From positions 310,001-374,000 of the forward strand of contig NC_090980.1 of assembly GCF_040807025.1 (NCBI RefSeq): DNA of 64,000 nucleotides, in the 5' to 3' direction. Every line of letters begins with the position of its first letter. Positions within the stretch are counted from its first letter, which is position 1. Under the pieces are notes generated by a model. That model ran no database searches. It was not told the origin of the DNA and worked only from the letters and a program-made list of their open reading frames with translations. Made by a program: the position numbers and the translations under genes. Source of the stretch: Struthio camelus. Lineage: Eukaryota > Chordata > Aves > Struthioniformes > Struthionidae. Below are positions 52,860 through 62,675 of this stretch, one piece after another.

Positions 52860-53860
52860 CGCCCTGGGGCTGTAGCATGGGCAGGTGTGCGGCCTGGGTG
52901 CAAACACACGTGTGTGCATGCAGCCAGGGTACACACATGCGTGCACGCACATGAGCTGGGTGCAAACATACATGCACGCATGAGCTGGGGTTTAAACATG
53001 CGCACGCGCATGCATGCAGCCTGGGTGCAAACATATGTGCGCATGCATGGCCCAGGTGCTAACACATAGGCATGCACACAAGCTAGGTGCAAGCACGCAT
53101 GCACACGCATGGCCCAAGTGCAAACACACCTGCATATGCATGGCCCAGGTACAAACATGTACAGGTGCGTGGCCCAGGTGAAAACATGCATGCACACACC
53201 TGGCCCAGGTGCAGACACATGTGCAGGCATGCATACAGCCCTGGTGCAAACACGTGTGCAGGCATGCAGTCTAGGTGCAAATATGCGTGCATGCACATGG
53301 TCCAGGTGCAAATACGCATACATACAGGCAGCCCAGGTGCAAACACGTGCAGGTACATGGCCTGGCTGCAAACATGCATGCACACGCATGGCCCATGTGC
53401 AAACATGCATGCACACACATGGCCCAGGTGTGGGCGTGCATGCATCCACGCACCCCAGGTGCAAACACACATGCATCTGTGTGACCTGGGTGCAAATGCA
53501 CATGCATGCATGCATACATATGGCCCAGCTGCAAACACTCGTGCAGGTGCATGGCCTGGCTGCAAACATGCATGCACGCAGAGGGCCCAGGTGCAAGCAT
53601 GCGCACACATGCACGGCCCAGGTGCAAAGTGCACATGCACTTGTGCAGCCTGGGTGGGAGCACACATGCATGCACGCACATGGCCCAGGTGCAGACATGC
53701 ACGCAGCCCAGGTGCAAACACGTGTGAATGCATGTGCTCCAGGTGCGAACAGGCATGCACTCATGCAGCCTGGCTGCAAACAAGCAGGCAGGTGCATGGC
53801 CCAGGTGCAAGCATGCATGCACATACACAGCCTGGGTGCAAGCACGTGTGTGGGGGAACC
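52860..53860. repeat. 31-33-bp GGCCCAGGTGCAAACATGCA minisatellite, about 30 copies
   Basis: GGCCCAGGTGCAAACA, then ATGCATGCACACG-like sequence, repeats about every 31 bp. Alternating purine-pyrimidine (CATGCATGCACACA) stretches favour Z-DNA. Cys/His-rich ORFs of up to 526 residues on the minus strand are by-products. Confidence 0.88.
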
Positions 53861-54064
53861 CGCCACCGGGACGGGAGCAGAGACATTTCCCAGAGGGAAG
53901 CAAATCCTTCTGGCAGCTCGGAGCGGCCGGAGAGCCCTGAGAATGCTGCCGGCACGGAGCCTCCCGCGGCGGCGCCGGCGCTTCCGAGACCTCGGCCCGA
54001 GATCGATGCAACGCCGGGAGCTGCCTGCAAACCGCTGCGCCAGCCCCAGAGGCACCCGGCTCCA

Positions 54065-54100
54065 TTAGCTCCACACTTAATTAGCTCCGTGTTTAATTAG
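54065..54100. promoter_or_regulatory. Three TTAG homeodomain cores at exact 16-bp spacing
   Basis: TTAG occurs at 54065, 54081 and 54097. The last two are full TTAATTAG sites. The 16-bp unit reads TTAGCTCC plus ACACTTAA or GTGTTTAA. Candidate cooperative homeodomain site array. Confidence 0.45.
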
Positions 54101-54779
54101 CCCATCGCTGAAGCAGCTCATTCCCAGCGTGTCTTTGCAGCAGGCGCCGCGGGGCCGAGCCGGCATTCTCACGCCGTTCCTGCTCCGGCCCCGGAGCAGG
54201 TCGGGAGCGGGGGGATCCCGGAGCCGAGCGGGACATGCAGCAGCTTCGGAGATGGGGCCAAGGCTCCAGTGTGGGAGCAGCGACGTGCTGGAGGGCGGCT
54301 GCTCCAATTACACCAAAACCCTGCGGATCTGCCTCAAAAGTAGCCTCTCCCAGGGCACCAGGGCTGAGATGCATAGGAGATGCCCCGGATCGGTTCAGCA
54401 TCATGGCTGCTGGTGCCCAGGGGGGGCCTGCAGCTGCCGGGACCCTTCTTGGCTGGAAAAGTGCAGGAAAAATTTGCAAATTTGCAGGAAAAGAAACCCC
54501 CAAATCCTTCGTTTTGCTGCTTTGCACCAAGGCAGCAACAAGCCAGCAGCATCCCAGGGCCGTGGGAACCCTGGCACCAGCCTCGGACCAGCCACCGGTG
54601 GGGCCATGCCGTGCTGGGGGGATGCACTCACCCAGGCGCACACCGTGCCCCAGCAGCGGCCAGCGGTGCGCACACCTGGCCATGCACACCCGGCCACGCA
54701 CACCCCCGCGCTCCCGCCAGGCAGCAATAAAAAAGGTCACTGCGGAGAAATGAGGTCTCGCTCAGCAGCCGGGCAGGCG

Positions 54780-55400
54780 GGGAGGGAGGCAGGCACACAC
54801 TCGACACACGCACACCGCCACGCACACCACGAGCGCAACAGCCGAAAGCACCTGCACATGTACCACGCATACTTGGCAACCATGCACACACATGCATGCA
54901 TACCGGGCTGCATCGCAGGCCGCAACCGCCTGCTGCAAATGCTGCCGGGGCCAACAGTGCGTTGCACACCACAATGCACACCGTGAGTGCAACAGCTGAA
55001 AGCACCTGCACATGCACACTTGGCAACTAGGAATGCGTGAGCACGCATGCACAACCAGTGCACCATGGGCCACAACCACCTGCTGCAACTGCTTCTGGGG
55101 CCAACAGCGTGTTGCACACCGCGATGCACACCATGAGCGCAACAGCCAAAAGCACCTGCACACGCACCATGCGTGCTTGGCAACCGTACACGCACATGCA
55201 TGCACACTGGGCTGCACCGTGGGCCGCAACCTCCTGCTGCAAATGCTGTCAGGGCCAACAGCATGTAGCACACCGTGATGCACGCCGCAAGTGCAACAGC
55301 CGAAAGCACCTGCACCACACGCGCTTGGCAACTGGGAATGCGTGAGCATGCACGCACAACCGCTGCACCGTGGGCCACAACCGCCTGCTGCAACAGCTGC
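54780..55400. repeat. Dimeric higher-order repeat of ~152-bp monomers (A-B-A-B)
   Basis: AAAGCACCTG recurs at 54845, 54999, 55149 and 55303 (spacings 154, 150, 154). Monomers 1 and 3 share one middle sequence (TTGGCAACC, then a CATGCATGCA block); monomers 2 and 4 share another (TTGGCAACT, then GGAATGCGTGAGCA). All share CTGCTGCAA and GGGGCCAACAG blocks. Confidence 0.88.
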
Positions 55401-55469
55401 TGGCCTTGCACACCGCGACACACAACAGCCAGACATGCACAGCCGGACACCCTGGACAACACCGCGACA

Positions 55470-56460
55470 AGCAGAAGACGGTCCCCCGCGGTGCCCTGCG
55501 TCGCCGCCGCCGGCCGTTCCCAGCCCCCCGGTTCCCCCCGCGGTTGCACCCGGCCCGTCGCGGCCCCCCCAGCCCCGGCGGCGGCTCCGCGGGGTCGGTA
55601 CCGGGAGGGGGTCGATACCGGGGGGGGGTCGGTACCGGGAGGGGGGGGCGGACACAAAAGCGGCGGCGGGGACCATAGCGGGGGGGGGGGCCCGCTGCGG
55701 CCGTTGTGCATCGCTGCGTGGCGGGGGGGGTGGGTTTTTGCGTGCAATTTTTCCCCCCCTTTTCTTTTTGCAATCGCCCCTTTGCAGCCGCGCGGCGCGC
55801 TGCCTGCCGCTGCCCGTCTCTCCCTCTCTGCCCGTGCGCGGCCGCCGCTGCATTAAATCCCTTTTTTTTTCCCTTTTTTTTCTTTGCTTCCCTTCCTCCC
55901 CCTCTGCCGCTCTCTCTCCCTCTCTCCCCTCTTTGCAATCAATAAGAGCGCGGGGGAGCCTTATGCAAAGCGCCCGCGTTAATATGCAAAGTTTTAAAGA
56001 TTTTTTCGGCGCGGGGGGCGCGGGGGGAGCGCGGCAGCCGGAGCCGGAGCCGGAGCAGGGGCGGAGGAGGAGCGGGGGGGCGCGGCGCTGCACCTACCTC
56101 CGCTTCCATCGGTGGGCGCCCGCTGACTCCTCCATGCGCGCGCCGCGGCCGCGCACCTCGCGCCGGGCCGGGCCGCGGCGGGCGGGGGGGGGGCGGGGGG
56201 GGCGGCGAGGCAAAAAAAAAAAATATATATATATATATATGATAAAAAAAATTAAAAATGATCAATGAATGCAAGGGGGGGGATGAATGAATGGAGCGCG
56301 GGCGGCGCGCGCGCGGGAAGGGCGCGCGCCGCCCCCCCCGCCCAGCGCGCGCGCGCGCCGCCCCCCCACCCCACCACCCCGCGCGCGCGGTTGCCCCGGC
56401 AACGGGGAGGATGCGCTGGCGCGCGCGGCCCGGGCCCGGGGGGGAGGAGGGGGCGGGGCA
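55470..56460. promoter_or_regulatory. Distal CpG island with candidate first-exon donor
   Basis: A CpG-dense stretch has a minus-strand donor GGAG|GTAGGT (exon end 56098), two ATGCAAAG sites (55963 and 55984), a (TA)n tract at 56223-56241 and an X-box at 56389. It is a plausible distal promoter for POU2F2 feeding the exon at 49849-49901. No transcript evidence is available. Confidence 0.4.
56389..56405. promoter_or_regulatory. RFX X-box-like palindrome
   Basis: GGTTGCCCCGGCAACGG has the two X-box half-sites with a central CC, inside the distal CpG island. Confidence 0.45.
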
Positions 56461-58692
56461 GGAGGGGAGGGGGATGTGGGGCAGGAGGGGGATGTGGGGC
56501 AGGATGGGATGGGGGATGTGGGGCAGGAGGGGGGAATGGGGGATGGGGGGCAAGAGGAGGGGATGGGGGATATGGGGCAGGATGGGCAGGAGAGGGGATA
56601 TGGGGCAGGAGTGGGGGTTATGTGGGGCGCAGGCATGTGTGTGCTGCATCCGCCCGGCTGCAGCCCATGCAACTGAAACTGAACAAAACCCCCCAAATCT
56701 TCCCAATTTAAAGCACCAATAATTTGCTAATAATTAGCAGTTTTGCCCTTCAGGAGCTTCCATATTGAGATGCAAAACTTTTCCCGCCGCTGCTGCGCTC
56801 CCTCGGCCGCCAGCAATTCCCAGACTGGGCCAAAATGGCAGAAATCTCCCCAAATGATGTTTTCTGCTGTTGAGCCATTTAGAGTGTTGTTTCCCTTAAT
56901 GCCGGGTGTTTGCAAAGCCGGCCCATGCACCAGCGACCGTGCCGGACAACCTGCGGCAGCAGCAGCGGGAGGCGAAGGTTGTGCAATTCGGGCTAAAAAC
57001 CAAGTCTAAATCACATGCGGACTCGGAGTGGAAGTCTCAGGAATTCGGGAAATTTAGCGGGCGACGTTCGCTCACCCGTTTGCCCAGAATCCACACGGCT
57101 TGGCAGAGCTGCTGCCGAGGCCGTCGGTGAGCTGAGAAGCGGCGTCTTCGCTGCCTGTATCTCCTGGGGCAGCCTGCCACGCAGTCTAGAAATTAACATT
57201 TATACACCAAAATAATTAAATATTGGCTTGTTTGGGGTTTGGTTTTTTTTTTTTAATACAATCAGTGTTGCAAATGCAAAATGTGAATTGGCTGCAGCTT
57301 GCAACAGTCACCGTCTGGCTTTGGCTTTGCCATGCGAAGCCTCCGGGGCTGCTGCACGAAGTAACCTTTCCCGATTCTGGGGTTTTATTTGCAGCGCAAT
57401 TAAGCAAGATTTTTTGGCGGTGCATCCGGGGCAGGAAAGTGATTCCATGCAAAACCCTTCGCTGGGGAAGGTGGAGGCTTTGCAAAGTGCTTTTCCTGCA
57501 AATTGCGCAGGAAAAGGCTACAAGAAGTGGCTAGTGAAATGCACCCGCCAGCGAGCGTCGCATGTGAAATGCACCCTTGCGTCGCATGCACGTTTGCAAT
57601 TAAATGTGAGCGTCCTGTGCAATTACCACTTGTGGTGCCAAAGCCACCTTTGCTGTGCCAGATTCGGGTGAAAAACATGAAGTTTTGATGCCTATAGGAA
57701 TTAACACGGCAGCCGGTAATCAGGGCATGCATTCAGTGCAGCTGATTGTGATTATTTGGTGCCTTTTCGATTGCGAGCCGATGTTCGGGGCACAGCGAAT
57801 GGCAAATAATCGTAAGGAAGAAATCCAGGAGAAGCCGGATAAACACAAAAACACTGGGGTGAATTCAGCCGTAAAATCCAAGGGGGTGTTTGCAATAATT
57901 GATGGGAGAGGTGGGGGATTTTTAATGAAAAAGCTGAAGGATGGATGATATATATAATATTTAAGAGGAATTCCTCAAAGGCATTTGAGAAATTAAAGGT
58001 GTGAGATGCAAAAAAAATTACAAGTGTTCGATGCAATCGTGGAGCATTTTCACAGCCCGAGCATCACCCAGAGAGGAGCAAGGGGAGAATGAGGCAGAAA
58101 GCAGCTGAGAAACAGGATCGCCATAAGGAAAAAAGATTCAACAGTTTCACTGGACGGAAATACTAAGAATGTGGGCAATCACATGCTAAAAAACAGAAGA
58201 AAAGTGAAGCCCAAGTGCCCAAAATTAAGAGCATGATTTGCAACGTAAAAATGCTGGGTGCATTGGAAAAAAATAATACAATTGGAAAAAAAATACAATT
58301 AATGATGAGAATTTTGTGTCAATATTTGGGGAGATTGCACAAATAATTACGTGCTCCCCCCCCCCCCGAGTTTTCCCACCATGAGGACGGCACCAGCTAT
58401 GCAAAAATCCTCTAGATTGGATTTTTTTTTCTCTTTTTTTTATGTCTGCACGTAGCTCGGCTGAGAGAGTGGGAAGAAAGAAAGTGCAGAGGTTGAAGCA
58501 CCACGGGCCAAATTAAGGCAAGAGATTGTGAGGGGAAAATAGGGAGGAAATTAAGAGGCCAGTGTGCACCGAGAAATGAAATCATTGCCAGTTGTATTTC
58601 CAAGGACTGGGCAAAATTCAGTGAATAAGGGAATGTCACTGAGCGCCGCACTGGCAGGGAGGGTGCGGCAGGCTGAGAAATTAAGGCCAAGA

Positions 58693-58826
58693 TTTGCAAA
58701 ACCGGGTGCCTGAAAACTGCATCCCTAAAACCCTGTTTGCAAATCTGGATACTTCAATATTGCATCCCTAAAATCCCATTTGCAAAACCGGATGCCTCAA
58801 AATTGCATCCCTAAAACCTCATTTGC
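58693..58826. repeat. 43-bp tandem repeat, three copies plus a partial
   Basis: TTTGC starts at 58693, 58736, 58779 and 58822, exactly 43 bp apart. The shared unit includes GCATCCCTAAAA and TTTGCAAA-like sequence. Confidence 0.9.
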
Positions 58827-59204
58827 TCAATGGGAGAAATACCCATTTGGGGCCTGGGTTCATCGGGCGCCGGGGTCGGGGATTTCAGGCCCCGCAGCTG
58901 CGTGCGGTTGAGGTGGCCGCATTGCTTGGGAGACCGCTGGGAGACTCACTTTGACCAGGGGCATTTTATCCTGAAAAGGGGGCTTTTTAGGTGCCAGGGT
59001 AGCTGGGCGGTGTAAAACACTGCTTCAGCCACTGGATGAAACAGCCGCAAAATAATCGAGCTGTTGGTTGGTGAAACTCAGTGCAAAACCAGCAAAAAAA
59101 TCTGTCACCTGCGACATTTATCGACAGTTTAGGGGGTTTTTTTGTATGTGTTTTTTTTAGTGTGTCTGAAAAGTGATGGTCTGTTGTGGTGTGATACAAA
59201 ATCT

Positions 59205-59400
59205 CCTGTAAATATATATATGCATATATGCATATGGGTGTGCATATATAGAGGGAGAGGTGTATATATATAGGTGTATGTCTATACATGTGTGTGTGTA
59301 CATATGTAAGAGAAAGAACATATATATAAAAAAGAGAGGCTATGCTGCACAATATACATGTACATATATATATAATATAAAATATATATATGACGTTGCC
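59205..59400. repeat. ATATATGCATATATG microsatellite
   Basis: Alternating AT with embedded GCATAT and GTGTGTGT runs. Confidence 0.8.
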
Positions 59401-60576
59401 TATTTGATTTCAGGCGTCCTGAGTAGCAGTCAAATACTGCAGCAAACGCAGTTATTTGGGGGCTGAAAATCCTGGCCGCCGCTGGGTGACCTCTGCCAAA
59501 GCATCGTGTGGGGCGGCCAAGTCCAGGGCAGGTTTCAGCGCTGCCGGGGGCATTTCTGCACCGTAACAGCCGTTAGTGTCCCCCCCCTTCCCCACACAGT
59601 CCGGGGAGCCGGCGCGTTTTTGAGGAAGGAGCTGGAAAATTCAGGCTATGTTAAAATGCTTCCTTTTTTAAAATTTTTAAATTTTTTTGCATTTTTTTGC
59701 TTTTTTTTTTTTGCATTTTTTTGCTTTTTTTACTTTCTTTTTCCTTTTTTGTTTTTTCCTTTTTTTTTTTTGTTTGCATTTTGCATTTGCAAAAAACAGG
59801 TAAACGCCGGGAATCAGGCACGGGCCGGTAGCCGTAGAGACGAATGGAGCGTTTGACCACATATTCGCTCTGTGCTGGCCAGTGTACTGGAACAAGCTGT
59901 TTCGGGTGGGAGCCCCCCCCCAGGAAAAGCCGGTGGCAGTGGTGCTGGGCTGTGGGAAAAGGCCGCGACGGATAAAGGAATAAAGGTGGCGGCTGGCGGG
60001 ATGAGCGGTGCCAGCAACCACGCTGCCCTTCGCCTCCCTCCTCGCTGTTTGCAACCACCCCACGTGCAATTTTAGGGGCTTTTCTGTGTTTTTTTCCTCC
60101 TGGCAATGAAGCGGGGACGGGTTTATTTTGTTGCTCTTCCTGGTGCATGCATCAGGGTGGATTTGGGTTTTTTGTTGTTGTTTTTGCTATTATTTCATCC
60201 TCAGCCCGTTTTGGCTTTTTTTTCCTTAACTCTTTTTTTCTTTTCTCTCTATTTTTTTCCTCTCTTTTTCCCCCCTCCTTTCCTAGCCTGCTCCTGCCGC
60301 CTCCAACGCTTTGTGTGCGCGCACAGTGCTGCAGCCCCCCGCGCCTGGCCGCAGCGGCCGTGTCCACGCTAATAAAAAAAGCGGCAGCAGGTCACGTCCG
60401 CCGCGGGGAAGGAGCCAGACGCCGACGCCGTGCGCCAGGGAGGGGGGGTGTGGGAAAAGGGGGGGTGGTTGCAATAAGCAGCCTCTGCAGGGGGGGGAAA
60501 TAAAATAAAACGAAATAATAAAATTAAAAAAAAATCTGTTTCAAAGAACTTCGCCCCGAACGAGGCAGGTACAAGC

Positions 60577-60640
60577 TTGCTGCAAAAAAAAAAAAAAAAA
60601 AAAAAAAGAGAGAGAGAAAAAAAATTTAAAAAAGGGAGAG
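60577..60640. repeat. A-tract and GAGA/A-rich tract
   Basis: A run of more than 20 A residues is followed by GAGAGAG and further A-runs. No target-site duplication or upstream SINE is seen. Confidence 0.8.
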
Positions 60641-60839
60641 AGGGAGAGGGAAAGCAGAGGGCTGGTGGCAAAGGCTGCACTGCTTCCCGGGAACTATGCA
60701 GGGATCTATATAAAGAGGAGCGTTTATTATTATTATTATTTTTCTTCTTTCTTTTTATAGCGAAAATGCTTTGCTGGCAGCCAGCGCCAGGTGGCCCAGG
60801 CAATTCAGGGTTGCCGAGGGGAAAAGAATTGGGATTTGG

Positions 60840-61200
60840 GGTGGAAAAGGAGGGAGCTGGGGCAAAAAAAGGAGGGATTGGGGGAGAAAAAGGAGGGATT
60901 TTGAGGGGAAAAGGGGAGATTTGGGGCAAAAAAGGAGATATTTGGGGTAAAAAAAAGGAGATTTGGGGGAAGGGGGTTGGGGCAAAAAGAGAAGGATTTG
61001 GGTCAAAAAGGGGAAAAGTTTGGGGGAAAAGGAGGGATTTAGGGCAAAAAAGGGATTTGGGGGAAATAAGGGGAGATTTGGGGCAAAAAATGGGAAGAAT
61101 TGGGGGAAAAGGGAGATTTAGGGAAAAAAAAGAGGAGGGATTTGGAGGGAAAAGGGGAGATCTGGGACAAAAGGGAGGATTTGAGGCAAAAAGGAGGGGG
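60840..61200. repeat. GGAGATTTGGGGCAAAAAAGG repeat
   Basis: Purine-rich units of about 20-28 bp (GGGATTTGGGGGAAAAGG and variants) lie upstream of the DEDD2 3' end. Confidence 0.85.
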
Positions 61201-61625
61201 GAATGTGGAGGATGTGCTGGGGGAAGGCCAGGTCCCCCCCGAGGCGCTGGCCACCGTGTCCCTGCCCCCCATGGGAAAGTGGAGGCAGGGACCCCCAGGA
61301 GCTCGTCCCTTGATCCCCCTGGTGACACCTCCCTCTGTCCCCACCTCATCTCCTAGGCCGTGGCCTCGTCTCCAGCTTGTCCCCTTAGCATGGCCCTCGT
61401 CCCCACCACTGCCCCACTTCATCCCCTCAGTGTCACCCCAAGTCCCAGCAGCATCCTTGTCCCCGTGACACCTCTGTCCCCCTCCCGTCCCCTCAGCTAT
61501 GTCCCCATCCCCTCCAAGACACCTTCCCCCCCTTGGCGATGCTCCGGCCCCCCGGTCCCCTCCCTTGCTGCCACCTCGCCTGGGAAGTGGCGTCCCGGAC
61601 GCCTGGGCTCCTTAGCGCGGCCGCG

Positions 61626-61641
61626 GCGCCCCCTGGTGGCC
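61626..61641 (-). promoter_or_regulatory. CTCF-like site
   Basis: GCGCCCCCTGGTGGCC on the plus strand is the reverse complement of the CTCF core GGCCACCAGGGGGCGC. It lies between POU2F2 and DEDD2, just past the DEDD2 3' end, with copies of the dispersed GGACGCCTGGG motif on both sides. Confidence 0.6.
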
Positions 61642-61764
61642 GCAGTCCCGCAGCGCACGCTCCCACCTGGACACCTGGGCCCCCTCCCACAGGACGAGCC
61701 ACAGCTACGACCGGGGCCGCGTAAAAGAATTTAAGAATTAATAAAAAAAGGAAAAAAGCACCAG

Positions 61765-62307
61765 GGTCACCCTCTCCACTCGCCTTTAATAATTACCCGC
61801 CCGCCCCTGTACAGCTATTTACAGTATGTACAAGCAGCCCCCGGCAGCGCCGCAAAACGGGGGAATCTCCTAAAAAAATAACAACAGGGGAGAGGAGCCA
61901 GCGCAGCCCGAGTCCCGCAGGCTGGTGGTGGCCGGGTCCCGGTGTCCCTCGCCGAGCACCGCAGCAGGGAGACAGGGAAGGGGATGGCACACGGCCCAGG
62001 CACTGCGGCACTGCTGGGGCCAGACATGCGGGGAGCCCAGGTGCCACTGGGCACCACCGGAGCCGGACACGCGGGCAGCTGGGTGCCGCCGGCGCCGGAC
62101 ACCAGCAGGGCCGGACACACAGGGAGCCAGGCTCCACCAGGGCCAGGTGCCACCAGACACGGGACACGCAGGGAGCTGGGTGCTACCAGACAGAAAGGGA
62201 CCAAGGCGCCGCCAGGGCCGGACGCGTGGGGAGCCACGCGCCGCCGGACACGCGGGCAGCCTGGCACTGCCAGACACGCGAGGAAGCAGCTGCGGAGCAA
62301 GCTGCCG
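61765..62307 (-). other. DEDD2: DEDD2 3'UTR with tandem repeat
   Basis: The untranslated end of the last exon contains a degenerate array at about 62020-62290 built from GCCGGACACGCGGGGAGC and AGGTGCCACC segments. Confidence 0.6.
61785..61790 (-). terminator. DEDD2: DEDD2 poly(A) signal ATTAAA
   Basis: TTTAAT on the plus strand gives ATTAAA on the minus strand, 520 bp after the stop, in an AT-richer patch following GTACATACTGTAAATAGCTG. Confidence 0.6.
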
Positions 62308-62675
62308 TTATGGGGAGCCGAGGCTCTCCAGCAGCAGCCGCCGGCCCTCCTCATAGTCGTCCTCGTCCACGTTGACCAGGAGCCGGATAGCCTCCTGGCC
62401 CACGGCCTCCTTGAGCGAGTCCGTGAGGAAGACGCCCTTGAGGGCCTCCAGCAGCGAGCCGTTCATGTAGTCGCTCCAGAAGGCGTCCAGGTAGGAGAGC
62501 TCCGAGAACTTGATGTCACAGATGATGGAGCCCAGGTCGCGTGACTTGAGCACGGTGCTGGCCTGGCCGAAGACGTCCAGCTGCCGCTCCAGCCGGTGCT
62601 GCTTGTTGGAGGCCACGTTCTGCCGCAGGGCCGGCTCGTGCTCGCAGTACTCAGCCCGCACACGCAGGCGGATGT
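62308..62675 (-). CDS. DEDD2: DEDD2 last coding exon (death effector domain-containing protein 2, C terminus)
   Basis: DEDD2 is a nuclear/nucleolar DED protein linked to apoptosis. The exon encodes the conserved C-terminal domain: IRLRVRAEYCEHEPALRQNV, LERQLDVFGQA, DLGSIICDIKFSELSYLDAF and EAIRLLVNVDEDDYEEGRRL, ending LLLESLGSP and TAA. Human reads IRLRVRAEYCEHGPALEQGV and CDIKFSELSYLDAFWGDY. The acceptor CCAG|ACATC splits the Asp codon, as in DEDD2. The tail after GRRLLLES is shorter than in human. The death effector domain and basic region lie in exons not identified here, probably beyond the right edge. Confidence 0.92.

Larger units (their letters stand above)
56700..60500. other. AT-richer intergenic segment between POU2F2 and DEDD2
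   Basis: Base composition drops sharply compared with both sides. The segment holds scattered ATGCAAA heptamers, a 43-bp triplicated block, an AT/GT microsatellite (about 59205-59400) and T-rich tracts (about 59640-59790). I recognise no gene, and no long ORF is conserved-looking. Confidence 0.6.

Noticed and set aside
52475-54055. 526-codon minus-strand ORF rich in Cys and His
   Set aside because: Produced by the 31-33-bp minisatellite; several frames on both strands show the same kind of repeat peptide.
54762-56093. 443-codon minus-strand ORF starting beside the distal CpG island
   Set aside because: It crosses the ~152-bp repeat, whose period is not a multiple of three, and a second frame is equally open. 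Repeat translation is the simpler explanation.
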